A stretch of 6,795 nucleotides of DNA from Bacteroidales bacterium (GTDB lineage Bacteria > Bacteroidota > Bacteroidia > Bacteroidales > ML635J-15): contig JAQVGK010000195.1 in the NCBI GenBank assembly GCA_028696755.1, positions 1 through 6,795 of the forward strand, read 5' to 3'. A program made the position numbers and the translations under genes. Shown in pieces: positions 1 through 6,285 of this stretch. How positions within the stretch are numbered: position 1 is the stretch's first letter; every line of letters begins with the position of its first letter. The notes below the pieces were generated by a model. The model did not search any database, was not told the origin of the DNA, and saw only the letters and a list, made by a program, of their open reading frames with translations.

Positions 1-2
1 TT

Positions 3-1031
3 TCATTTTCCCTTTTTTTCAAAGAAACGATTTAATAACTCCTTATCATTTTCGCGAATTGCTTCCAATGGCTCAGATTGCTTAACCAGTCTATTCTTTA
101 CAATTCCTTTTACACATTTTGTTACAGCTTTTTGAATTCCAGAAACTTTACTTTCTTCATTCTTGAAATATGATTCGAGGTTGTCTTCTCTAAACTTTAG
201 TATTTCTTCCAGGTCATCACCATCAGAATAATATCCACAATGAAAATTTTGATCTGCAAAAGCTTTTTCGGGGAAGTTTACATCACCAAGACCGAATATC
301 TTAAACGATCGGTCGAGAAATTCGAGATAAGTGCATCGGCAGTTTTCGCCTCCACCAAGGTTGAATATTTTACCTTCGATTATATTTCTATGTTCAATCG
401 CGTTTACGAAAGCTCTTGCTGTATCGGCCGGAGTGCAAATTTCCATTTTTGTTGCAAGTGGCATGTGAAACATAAGTTTCGAAATTTTATGTCCGCCCAT
501 TATTGCCGTTAGCCTGAAAATACTCCATTTTAGCGCGCTAGATTGGATAATTTCTTCGGCAGCGATTTTGGTTTTTGCATATTCGTCGCCTACACTTGGT
601 AATAAAGGATCGGTTTTATAAATATTGGGATCTTTTAGCCTATCACCATACACTGAGATTGATGAGCTATAAAGTAAGAATGCTGAAGGTGAATATCTTT
701 CAAGATTCCGAACTAAGTTTGTTGTTCCAATTGTATTAACACGATACGCAAGCTCTGGTTTATCATCTGCCAATGGTGGAATTATAGCAGCAATGTGGAT
801 TGCGATATCGACATCTTTGCAAACTAAACCAATATCTTCATCTCTCGAAATGTCGCCATAAACAATTTTAATATCGTTTAAATATTTTGAAAAAGTTTTG
901 CGAGTTTTTTTTGTATTGACATCGAAAACAGTTATTTCGTATTTGTCTTTTTGTTGATGCAACTGTTTCAAAATTTCGTAACCAACAGTTCCCGATGCCC
1001 CAGTTAGTAATACTTTTGTTTTGTTATTCAT
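3..1031 (-). CDS. NAD-dependent epimerase/dehydratase family protein (extended SDR)
   Basis: This 342-residue protein is a Rossmann-fold oxidoreductase/epimerase of the extended short-chain dehydrogenase type, probably cytoplasmic and acting on a nucleotide sugar or similar substrate. The nucleotide-binding glycine motif TGASGTVG is at residues 10-17. An acidic D37 at the end of the second strand suggests NAD(H) rather than NADP(H). GD at 59-60, HIAA at 79-82 and N99 with GT at 102-103 are further family marks. The active site is seen as YSSSISVYG (121-129, catalytic Ser about 123/124) and YAKTK (Y151, K155). FRL at 172-174 and PADTARAFVNAIE at 201-213 match the substrate domain. Residues from about 235 onward, with a basic tail after 290, match no motif I recognise, so the substrate cannot be named. 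The ATG at 1031 lies just before the glycine motif; there is no Shine-Dalgarno sequence and only a weak GATATTTG (1049-1056) upstream. The stop is two bases inside the window edge, so downstream partners are not visible. Confidence 0.9.
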   Translation of the reverse strand: MNNKTKVLLTGASGTVGYEILKQLHQQKDKYEITVFDVNTKKTRKTFSKYLNDIKIVYGDISRDEDIGLVCKDVDIAIHIAAIIPPLADDKPELAYRVNTIGTTNLVRNLERYSPSAFLLYSSSISVYGDRLKDPNIYKTDPLLPSVGDEYAKTKIAAEEIIQSSALKWSIFRLTAIMGGHKISKLMFHMPLATKMEICTPADTARAFVNAIEHRNIIEGKIFNLGGGENCRCTYLEFLDRSFKIFGLGDVNFPEKAFADQNFHCGYYSDGDDLEEILKFREDNLESYFKNEESKVSGIQKAVTKCVKGIVKNRLVKQSEPLEAIRENDKELLNRFFEKKGK

Positions 1032-1155
1032 AGAAATAAAATATTCTTCAAATATCGAAAATTTATTTCTTTAAACAGTGATTTGATTCAAAAAATTTTT
1101 TTATTTGAATTTGATGCGAGATCTAGCTAATCACTTGTTATCGCTTAAGGAACTA

Positions 1156-1269
1156 TTAAGTTTTTGGGAGGGTCAAATCCAGTATCAGTTCTCTTACACC
1201 AAAATATTTCTGAAGAACACTCGTCCTTAAGAATAATGTCGGGTTTTTAATAAAATAATAGCTTACCTG
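1156..1269 (-). other. short open stretch without a start, possible gene remnant
   Basis: Minus-strand reading from 1269 down to a TAA at 1156-1158 gives 37 codons with no ATG. The last part reads like the end of a globular protein (YFGVRELILDLTLPKT). It overlaps the last codons of the neighbouring secreted-protein gene in another frame. It may be debris of a lost gene or mobile element, or chance. The rest of the 1032-1262 spacer shows only an 8-base inverted repeat (CTTAAGGA at 1144-1151 and TCCTTAAG at 1224-1231), too far apart to call a terminator. Confidence 0.12.
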
Positions 1270-2558
1270 TCAGCATACTTTACACTACCAACGCTTTTAA
1301 TGTATGCGCCCATTTCAGCATGCATTTCTTCAACAGGTTTAAGACTGTTAATGATATCGACAAAAGCCTGGCGTTCACTTGTGAAATTATCGCGACGCGT
1401 TTCGTAGAATTTTAAAAGAGAGTTTAATTGCTGAATTGTATTTACCTGATCTTTTAAGATTCCGGCATCATTTTCGGCAGCTTCCCACCATTCCATTGTT
1501 TTTCTCGGTAAATCCAAAGCAGTAAATAAGCCTTTTGGGTCGTAGAGTGTTAGTATATCGGGAGCCGAAGTCGGAATTGATGTTCCCCAGTTGATGTAAT
1601 TTTTGAAAACTGACTTTAATACATTGGCAGTAAAACTTGTTTCTTTGTTAAGTAACATTTTGTTGATCTCCATCGCATTGTCTGTGCAAATTTGCCAGTT
1701 TTCCTTCCATTTTTCCGACATTATTTTTAAGTCTGCAATATGCTGCATTGGTACATCAGATGGTAAACCAATAAGAGTTATTTCGCAAGAATAAGCTGGG
1801 TCTTTTTGTTTTGCTCTGTCAATATTTTCTTTAATTTCTCCAAGGCTGTTTTTTAAATTTCCCCAGTGCATTTTTGCAGATGACCAATTCTTTTCGATTA
1901 GTGCTTTTTCAATTAGATTATAGAATTCCTGAACTCGGTCGAGATTGTTTCTTACAGAAAAATCTTCCATTCCGGTAGCTTTAATGTTATTTGAAGAATA
2001 CCATTGACCTTCGTCCTGAGTAATTACGAAATAAAAAGTTGCTGTTGCCTGATTCATTTCATCCTGTTCAGTTTTTCCTCCAGGTGTATTTCGCACATAA
2101 TGCCAGTTACTGACGGAAGTAACCTTAAAAAAGACTTTTTGGTAATTGCCTGGTTTAAATTCAACATTTGCTGTCCTTTGTATATTGCCTGTAGTTGCAG
2201 GAGTAATCAGCACTTCGGGTCCTGATGTAAAACTCGCTTTCTCGTCAACCAGCTTCCAGTCTCCTTTGAACTGACCGTTATTTATTTCGAACGACATTCC
2301 ATTTTCTCCCTGAGATAGAATAACAGTGTTTTGACCAACATTTGCATAGGTGTTTGGATCGCTGCAATAATCTCGTTTTCCTCCCATTAGTATAGCCTCT
2401 ATTTGAATTCGTTCACCCGACCTGACTTTAATTTCAGCATCAGCTTTATACTCCACACCATTAACTTTTAAAACAATAAATGGCTCGCGTGGTGGAATTC
2501 CTGCAAATATTGCTAAATTCATTATAACAAACAAAATGATGCCTGAAATCTTTTTCAT
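1263..2558 (-). CDS. secreted protein of unknown function
   Basis: I do not recognise this 431-residue protein. It starts with a basic MKK and a hydrophobic stretch (residues 4-19), with a likely signal-peptidase I site after A19 (IFA|GIPPREP). There is no lipobox cysteine, so export to the periplasm or beyond is inferred. Residues about 25-180 are rich in alternating polar/hydrophobic segments with glycines (VLKVNGVEYKADAEI, TATFYFVIT) and look like one or two beta-sandwich domains. Residues about 200-431 look largely helical, with many Trp, Lys and Glu residues and likely coiled-coil stretches near 225-255 and 360-415. The gene begins 37 bases after the stop of the DUF4197-type lipoprotein gene on the same strand, so the two are probably cotranscribed and may act together at the cell envelope. 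No Shine-Dalgarno sequence is visible and no clear terminator follows the stop. Exact function is unknown. Confidence 0.85.
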   Translation of the reverse strand: MKKISGIILFVIMNLAIFAGIPPREPFIVLKVNGVEYKADAEIKVRSGERIQIEAILMGGKRDYCSDPNTYANVGQNTVILSQGENGMSFEINNGQFKGDWKLVDEKASFTSGPEVLITPATTGNIQRTANVEFKPGNYQKVFFKVTSVSNWHYVRNTPGGKTEQDEMNQATATFYFVITQDEGQWYSSNNIKATGMEDFSVRNNLDRVQEFYNLIEKALIEKNWSSAKMHWGNLKNSLGEIKENIDRAKQKDPAYSCEITLIGLPSDVPMQHIADLKIMSEKWKENWQICTDNAMEINKMLLNKETSFTANVLKSVFKNYINWGTSIPTSAPDILTLYDPKGLFTALDLPRKTMEWWEAAENDAGILKDQVNTIQQLNSLLKFYETRRDNFTSERQAFVDIINSLKPVEEMHAEMGAYIKSVGSVKYADR

Positions 2559-2595
2559 AACACTAAGTTTTTTAGTTAAACGAAAAATGGTGTCA

Positions 2596-3360
2596 CTATC
2601 TAACCGTTTTTCCTCCGCTAGAACTAGAATTGTGAGGATTTAAAGTGCTTCCAAAAACTTTTACTAAAATGTCTGTGACGCGGGCAACCGGATCAACTCT
2701 GATTTTTTTCTCTTCTTTTGCTACCATTAAATAAAGTCCATCCAATGCTTTGTTGGTAACATAGGCATTAAGATCGGTATTTACTTTTTCGCCACCGGTA
2801 ATTGTCATTGCAGTATTGTATTTTTCTACAAGTGGAGTCCAGTATTTAGCTAACATAATTTTGTCGGTCGCAGATACAACAACTGGGTAAAATTTATTGT
2901 AAAGAGTTGTTGAAGTAGTCTTTTTTAAATATTGAGTAGCTGCATCATCACCACCTTTTAAAATAGTAATTGCATCGCTTATTGTCATTTGTTTTATTGC
3001 AGTAACAAATACTTCTTTTGACCCTTTAGCAGCTTCTTCGGCAGCTCGGTTTAGTTTTTCCTCGAACTGAGTAACTTGATTTTTTAAACCTGCATTAATA
3101 CAGAACTCTTTAACCTTAATTGCTTCCTCGGGGAAAGGAATCCTGATTTCAGAATTTTTATAAAACCCATCTGTAACGGCAACTACATTAACAACATTGC
3201 CAATACCAACAGTTAAAGCTTCCTTTAATCCCTGTGCAACTTCTGCCTGTGTTAATTGAGTAGTACCGCCTCCAGTGTCGAGATCGCCCAAAACATCCAT
3301 TAAAACATCACAACTGCTGAGTAAAACCACTACCGATAAAATCGCAATAATCTTTTTCAT
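2596..3360 (-). CDS. DUF4197 family lipoprotein
   Basis: This 254-residue protein has a lipoprotein signal peptide: MKK, a hydrophobic core, and the lipobox LSSC with the lipidated cysteine at C17. It should therefore be anchored in a membrane, facing the periplasm or the cell surface. The mature part matches, from memory of the family, the DUF4197 pattern: LTQAEVAQGLKEAL (36-49), IRIPFPEEA (72-80), LNRAAEEA (113-120), MTISDAITILKGGDDAAT (125-142), YVTNKALDGLY (200-210) and a final EEKKIRVDPVARVTDILVKVFG (first Glu 226, last Gly 247). The conserved blocks span the usual family length, so it looks intact. After the cysteine there is a short linker with a GGG run (30-32), and the C-terminus is a Ser/Gly-rich tail. 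The family has no established function. It is the first gene of a probable two-gene unit with the secreted protein downstream, and a good TAnnTTTG promoter lies 39 bases before its ATG. Confidence 0.9.
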   Translation of the reverse strand: MKKIIAILSVVVLLSSCDVLMDVLGDLDTGGGTTQLTQAEVAQGLKEALTVGIGNVVNVVAVTDGFYKNSEIRIPFPEEAIKVKEFCINAGLKNQVTQFEEKLNRAAEEAAKGSKEVFVTAIKQMTISDAITILKGGDDAATQYLKKTTSTTLYNKFYPVVVSATDKIMLAKYWTPLVEKYNTAMTITGGEKVNTDLNAYVTNKALDGLYLMVAKEEKKIRVDPVARVTDILVKVFGSTLNPHNSSSSGGKTVR

Positions 3361-3398
3361 GTTATTTAATTTAAAAATTAGACTTATTTATGTTTATG

Positions 3399-3432
3399 CA
3401 AATTTACAAAAATGCTTGAAATAATTATCAAA
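3399..3432 (-). promoter_or_regulatory. Bacteroidota-type promoter for the lipoprotein/secreted protein unit
   Basis: On the minus strand TAAATTTG (3406 to 3399) matches the -7 element TAnnTTTG exactly, and TTTG (3432 to 3429) lies 22 bases upstream, within the range known for Flavobacterium-type promoters. The predicted transcription start is near 3392, giving a leader of about 30 bases before the ATG at 3360. Confidence 0.5.
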
Positions 3433-3527
3433 TATTTAACCAAATTGGAATCAACTCATTTTGGCTAATTGTAAAAATGGAAGATAAGCGTTGTGTGGGA
3501 AGGACTGAGTAAATTTATTGTAAGAAT

Positions 3528-3580
3528 CTGTCATTGCTAGTAAGCACCCCAAGTTTTGTGGCATAATGCGAAGATGACAG
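3528..3580. repeat. 53-base interrupted palindrome with 7-base inverted ends
   Basis: CTGTCAT (3528-3534) is the perfect inverse of ATGACAG (3574-3580). Inside, CCnCAA and TTGnGG (3547-3561) are also inverted around the same centre, 3554. The arms between do not pair well. This layout resembles a short dispersed repeat or a tiny non-coding mobile element. Copy number elsewhere in the genome cannot be judged from this window. Confidence 0.45.
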
Positions 3581-3587
3581 GTCGAAC

Positions 3588-3658
3588 CGCCCAAAATGCA
3601 TAGTGAACTCGTCGTTCGCTTACTTCGGCTTCATTTCGACGCCGCTCAATGCATGGCG
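3588..3658. repeat. GC-rich interrupted inverted repeat
   Basis: CGCC (3588-3591) and ATGCAT (3596-3601) are mirrored by ATGCAT (3649-3654) and GGCG (3655-3658), with four extra bases in the left arm. The stretch 3581-3680 is 55% GC by direct count, clearly above its AT-rich surroundings. The inner TTTCGACGCCGCTCAATG resembles, from memory, TTCGACTCCGCTCA-type sequences that recur between genes in Bacteroidota genomes. All frames here are broken or lack starts, so it is not a gene. Confidence 0.4.
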
Positions 3659-3692
3659 CTCAGCACAAGTTGCTCGCTCCAAGTTTTTTTTT

Positions 3693-3798
3693 AACGCGAA
3701 CCGAAGCTAATTAGCGAATTTTGCTGACGCCTATTTCCTAGTAAGGCGCCAGCTAATTCGTCAATTCGCGTTCAATTTTATTAAGGCGTCAGCAAAAT
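3693..3798. repeat. hairpin-forming repeat with two competing right arms
   Basis: A long imperfect hairpin is formed by AACGCGAA (3693-3700) with TTCGCGTT (3765-3772), CGAATT (3715-3720) with AATTCG (3755-3760), and GCTGACGCCT (3723-3732) with AGGCGCCAGC (3744-3753, nine of ten pairs), around an 11-base loop. In addition, 3718-3732 is the exact 15-base inverse of 3784-3798. The two right arms are direct repeats (AAGGCGCCAGC at 3743 and AAGGCGTCAGC at 3783) exactly 40 bases apart. It lies about 250 bases upstream of the proposed pckA promoter, so a role in the pckA leader is unlikely. Confidence 0.5.
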
Positions 3799-4027
3799 GC
3801 TTTCGATACATTGGCTTATGTAATGTGTGCGTTTCGTCTTACAATTTGTGAAATTTTGTGATGACAGTTAGTTGCAAAGTTATGTTATCAGTAATTTAAG
3901 ATTCAAAATAAGTGAGTTTTATTAAGTATAACAGCTTCTGTTTAATAGTTTGTCCAGTTTTATAAAAACAGTGCCATAAAAATATTTTTAACAACATAAA
4001 ATCAACTTTTATATTCTTTAACACGTT

Positions 4028-4055
4028 TTTGGTGCACAAATATTTAATAGTTTTG
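4028..4055 (+). promoter_or_regulatory. probable pckA promoter
   Basis: TAGTTTTG (4048-4055) matches TAnnTTTG exactly. A TTTG at 4028-4031 could be the upstream element, although its 16-base spacing is slightly short. The -7 element ends 20 bases before the pckA ATG, so the message would start near 4060 with a leader of only about 15 bases. Confidence 0.45.
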
Positions 4056-4075
4056 TAACCTGAAAAATAACTGCT

Positions 4076-5737
4076 ATGGATACAATAAATTTCAAGGAAA
4101 CACACAAAAAGATCGAAGAAGTTCTAAACGAATGTAAACTCGTAATTACAAATGCAGATCGCAAACGACTGATAGGAGATGCTGTAAGTTTAAACGAATG
4201 TATGGTTGCAAAATCGGGAGCGTTAGCTACATGGAATGAGCCTGAATCAACCGGAAGAAGCCCTAAAGATACAGTAATTGTTAAACGTGCAGAAAGTCAA
4301 ATTCATATCGACTGGAATTCGCCAAATAACCTTCCTGTTTCCGAAGAAGTATTTGCTGAAATTTTTCAGGATGCTTTGGATATGATGGGTAAAAGAAGTC
4401 GTATTTACGTTAATGATAGAGTTATTGGTGCCGATTCGGAATATGCTCTTCCAGTTAAAGTGATTACTTCAGAAGCTTTGACTTCGGTTTTTGTGGATAA
4501 CATGTTTAGACCTATTCCTGAGGATCTTCATAGAAGTTGTTTTTCGGATAAACCATTTTTCTTGATTGCTTTACCCTTTGATAGATTGGATCAGTCAAAA
4601 TATGAGTGGAAATTGCGTAAACTTGCCAACGGTAAAACCAGTGATAAGATTGTTTTAATGGATTTTGACAATCGTCTCGGAATTGTTATTGGCACTGCAT
4701 ATCTTGGTTCTGTTAAAAAGCTGATGTTTACAGTGATGAACTATTACCTTCCATTCGAGAACGTGCTTCCTTTGCATTGTTCTGCAAATGAGGGTAAAGA
4801 TGGAAAAACTGCTCTCATTCTTGGTCTTTCTGGTACTGGAAAAACTACTCTATCTGCTGATCCTCGTCGGGCATTGCTTGGTGATGATGAGCACGGATGG
4901 AGCGAAACTTCGGTTGCAAACTTCGAATATGGTTGTTATGCAAAAATGATTAATATTAATCCTGAGAAAGAACCTGATATTTACAAAGCAGTAATGCATC
5001 ACGATTATTATTTGAATCATGGAGCAATCGTTGAAAATGCAATGATTTATCCTGATGGTGAATTCGATTTTAATGATGAAAGATTAACACCTAACTCTAG
5101 AGCTTCGTATCCACTTAGTTCGTTGGCTAATATTAAGGAATCAAGTGTTGGCGGACATCCATCAACAATTTTATTCCTTACTGCTGATGCAACTGGTGTT
5201 TTACCTCCAGTTTCAAAACTCGACAGAAATCAGGCAATGTTATGGTTCTTGATGGGTTATACATCAAAACTTGCAGGAACAGAAACAGGTGTCGTTGAGC
5301 CTCAATCAACATTCTCTCGTTTCTTTGGCGCTCCTTTTATGCCATCACTTCCAAAAGTTTATACAAAGATGCTGGGTGACAAAATGGAAGAGCATAATAC
5401 TTGTGTTTATCTAATCAATACTGGCTGGTCGGGTGGTAAATATGGCGTTGGAAAACGTATCGACATTACCTACACACGTGCTATGGTTGAGGCAGCTCTT
5501 AATGGTGATTTAAAGAATGTTGAGTACGAATATGACGAATTATTTCACCTAAATATTCCAAAATCTTGTCCGGGCGTGCCTTCAGAAATTCTTTTCCCAG
5601 TAAATACTTGGACAAACAAAGAAGAATTTCATAAAACAGCACAGAATCTTGCTAAACAGTTTACCGATCATTTCGACAACGCTTATGGACGCAATGATAT
5701 AGCTCCTGAGATTAAAAAGAATTGCCCAGGGAAATAG
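4076..5737 (+). CDS. pckA: phosphoenolpyruvate carboxykinase (ATP)
   Basis: This 553-residue cytoplasmic enzyme interconverts oxaloacetate plus ATP and phosphoenolpyruvate plus CO2 plus ADP, in gluconeogenesis or, in many anaerobic Bacteroidota, in the CO2-fixing direction toward succinate. Substrate-site residues are R61 in TGRSPKD (59-65), Y209 and R342 in NSRASYPL. The metal ligands K215, H234 (LPLHCSAN) and D271 keep the same spacing as K213, H232 and D269 of the E. coli enzyme. The P-loop GLSGTGKT is at 250-257, followed by GDDEHGW (269-275), CYAK (287-290), LTADATGVLPP (368-378) and TGWSGGKYGVGKR (449-461). Length is slightly above the usual 520-540. Unusual are GSVKK (211-215) where GEMKK is common, EYG (284-286) where EGG is common, and T373 where Phe is common. 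The ATG at 4076 follows a TAnnTTTG promoter and has no Shine-Dalgarno sequence. It is a single-gene unit closed by a hairpin terminator. Confidence 0.97.
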   Translation: MDTINFKETHKKIEEVLNECKLVITNADRKRLIGDAVSLNECMVAKSGALATWNEPESTGRSPKDTVIVKRAESQIHIDWNSPNNLPVSEEVFAEIFQDALDMMGKRSRIYVNDRVIGADSEYALPVKVITSEALTSVFVDNMFRPIPEDLHRSCFSDKPFFLIALPFDRLDQSKYEWKLRKLANGKTSDKIVLMDFDNRLGIVIGTAYLGSVKKLMFTVMNYYLPFENVLPLHCSANEGKDGKTALILGLSGTGKTTLSADPRRALLGDDEHGWSETSVANFEYGCYAKMININPEKEPDIYKAVMHHDYYLNHGAIVENAMIYPDGEFDFNDERLTPNSRASYPLSSLANIKESSVGGHPSTILFLTADATGVLPPVSKLDRNQAMLWFLMGYTSKLAGTETGVVEPQSTFSRFFGAPFMPSLPKVYTKMLGDKMEEHNTCVYLINTGWSGGKYGVGKRIDITYTRAMVEAALNGDLKNVEYEYDELFHLNIPKSCPGVPSEILFPVNTWTNKEEFHKTAQNLAKQFTDHFDNAYGRNDIAPEIKKNCPGK

Positions 5738-5758
5738 GGTTTTCTTAAAATAAAATTG

Positions 5759-5786
5759 AAAGACTGGTTTTTCCAGTCTTTTTTTT
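5759..5786 (+). terminator. intrinsic terminator after pckA, possibly bidirectional
   Basis: AAAGACTGG (5759-5767) and CCAGTCTTT (5773-5781) form a perfect 9-base stem with a TTTTT loop, followed by a run of eight T (5779-5786). It begins 22 bases after the pckA stop. On the minus strand the stem is followed by a T-rich stretch, so it may also end the convergent gene whose stop is at 5807. Confidence 0.85.
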
Positions 5787-5806
5787 GAAATTTAAGTGAA
5801 AAAAAA

Positions 5807-6184
5807 CTAAGCTTTGTAAGTGTCTGGAATATTTCCCAAATGCGATAAATCAGCTGGACTAGCTTTGTCAAAATCAATTTCAAACTCTATAAAACCTTGA
5901 TTGCCAATGTCCATATTTAGTGGAAAGCCTTTTAACATTGCACCGATTTTTATTCCAGCATCATGGGCAACTTTTATCTTCATCTGTTTTGCCCCACTTT
6001 CTTTTCCAGCCTTTATTAAATGTATGGCTGCATCAACCTGCTTTTCTGTTGACACTTCGGGACTTAAAGCCTTATAAATCAACCAAGGTAATGGCGCAAC
6101 AATCCATCCGTATTTTTTTGCCAGATCAATAGCAGTATTTAAACTTTTATAAGTTGTTAAGTCGTATGTCTTTTTCCCTTCCAT
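5807..6184 (-). CDS. small hypothetical protein
   Basis: I do not recognise this protein. From the ATG at 6184 it has 125 residues, starting MEGKKTYDL. The frame stays open upstream to an ATG at 6235, which would give 142 residues. I prefer 6184 because a TTTG-N22-TATATTTG promoter match (6199-6232) lies inside the extra segment, and the extra 17 residues look unlike a protein N-terminus. There is no signal peptide or clear membrane helix; GWIVAPLPWLIYKAL (26-40) is hydrophobic but broken by prolines and may be buried or amphipathic. The middle (about 44-70, VSTEKQVDAAIHLIKAGKES) looks helical, and the end (about 71-110) looks like beta strands with an acidic EFEIDFD stretch. It is probably cytoplasmic, transcribed alone, convergent with pckA and divergent from the next gene. 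Confidence 0.75.
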   Translation of the reverse strand: MEGKKTYDLTTYKSLNTAIDLAKKYGWIVAPLPWLIYKALSPEVSTEKQVDAAIHLIKAGKESGAKQMKIKVAHDAGIKIGAMLKGFPLNMDIGNQGFIEFEIDFDKASPADLSHLGNIPDTYKA

Positions 6185-6198
6185 AATTCTTGTTTTTA

Positions 6199-6232
6199 CA
6201 AATATAGGATTTTTAAAACAATCTTGATCAAA
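6199..6232 (-). promoter_or_regulatory. promoter of the small hypothetical protein
   Basis: TATATTTG on the minus strand (6206 to 6199) matches TAnnTTTG, with TTTG (6232 to 6229) 22 bases upstream, the same spacing as for the lipoprotein promoter in this window. The predicted start of transcription near 6192 would leave out the ATG at 6235 and favours the ATG at 6184. Confidence 0.45.
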
Positions 6233-6259
6233 CAAATGTTAATTATTACAATTAATTAC

Positions 6260-6267
6260 TAAATTTG
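6260..6267 (+). promoter_or_regulatory. -7 element for the exported beta-rich protein
   Basis: TAAATTTG matches TAnnTTTG exactly and ends 18 bases before the ATG at 6286. Only a weak TGTT (6237-6240, 19 bases upstream) could serve as the second element. It lies close to the divergent minus-strand promoter. Confidence 0.4.
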
Positions 6268-6285
6268 CTCAAACCTTTAATCAAT

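Larger units (their letters stand above)
3361..4075. other. 715-base gene-free region between divergent genes
   Basis: No coding region is supportable here. From left to right it holds the promoter of the minus-strand lipoprotein gene, an AT-rich spacer, the palindromic island at 3528-3798 (described in separate entries), a further AT-rich stretch with a 14-base perfect AT palindrome (3977-3990), and the probable pckA promoter at the right end. I see no tRNA, no recognisable riboswitch and no insertion-sequence gene. Confidence 0.6.

Noticed and set aside
240..512. 90-codon plus-strand open frame
   Set aside because: It is antisense to the epimerase gene, which has clear family motifs; the composition is unlike a real protein.
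1603..2225. Two plus-strand open frames of 63 and 73 codons
   Set aside because: Both are antisense to the secreted-protein gene, which has a signal peptide and a long intact frame.
3688..3778. Integron attC-like site (AAC...GTT ends on a long imperfect palindrome)
   Set aside because: The outer boxes do not fit RYYYAAC and GTTRRRY, there is no integrase or cassette gene nearby, and the neighbouring genes are ordinary chromosomal genes.
3530..4075. Riboswitch or attenuator controlling pckA
   Set aside because: The best pckA promoter lies at 4048-4055, downstream of all the structured sequence, leaving a leader of only about 15 bases.
3896..4105. 69-codon minus-strand open frame upstream of and overlapping the pckA start
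   Set aside because: It lies across the pckA promoter, is Cys-, Phe- and Lys-rich as expected from AT-rich spacer, and has no recognisable motif.
5683..5883. 66-codon minus-strand open frame over the pckA end and terminator
   Set aside because: It overlaps the pckA 3' end, the terminator hairpin and the small minus-strand gene in another frame.
5920..6132. 70-codon plus-strand open frame
   Set aside because: It is antisense to the small minus-strand gene and has no promoter or motif of its own.
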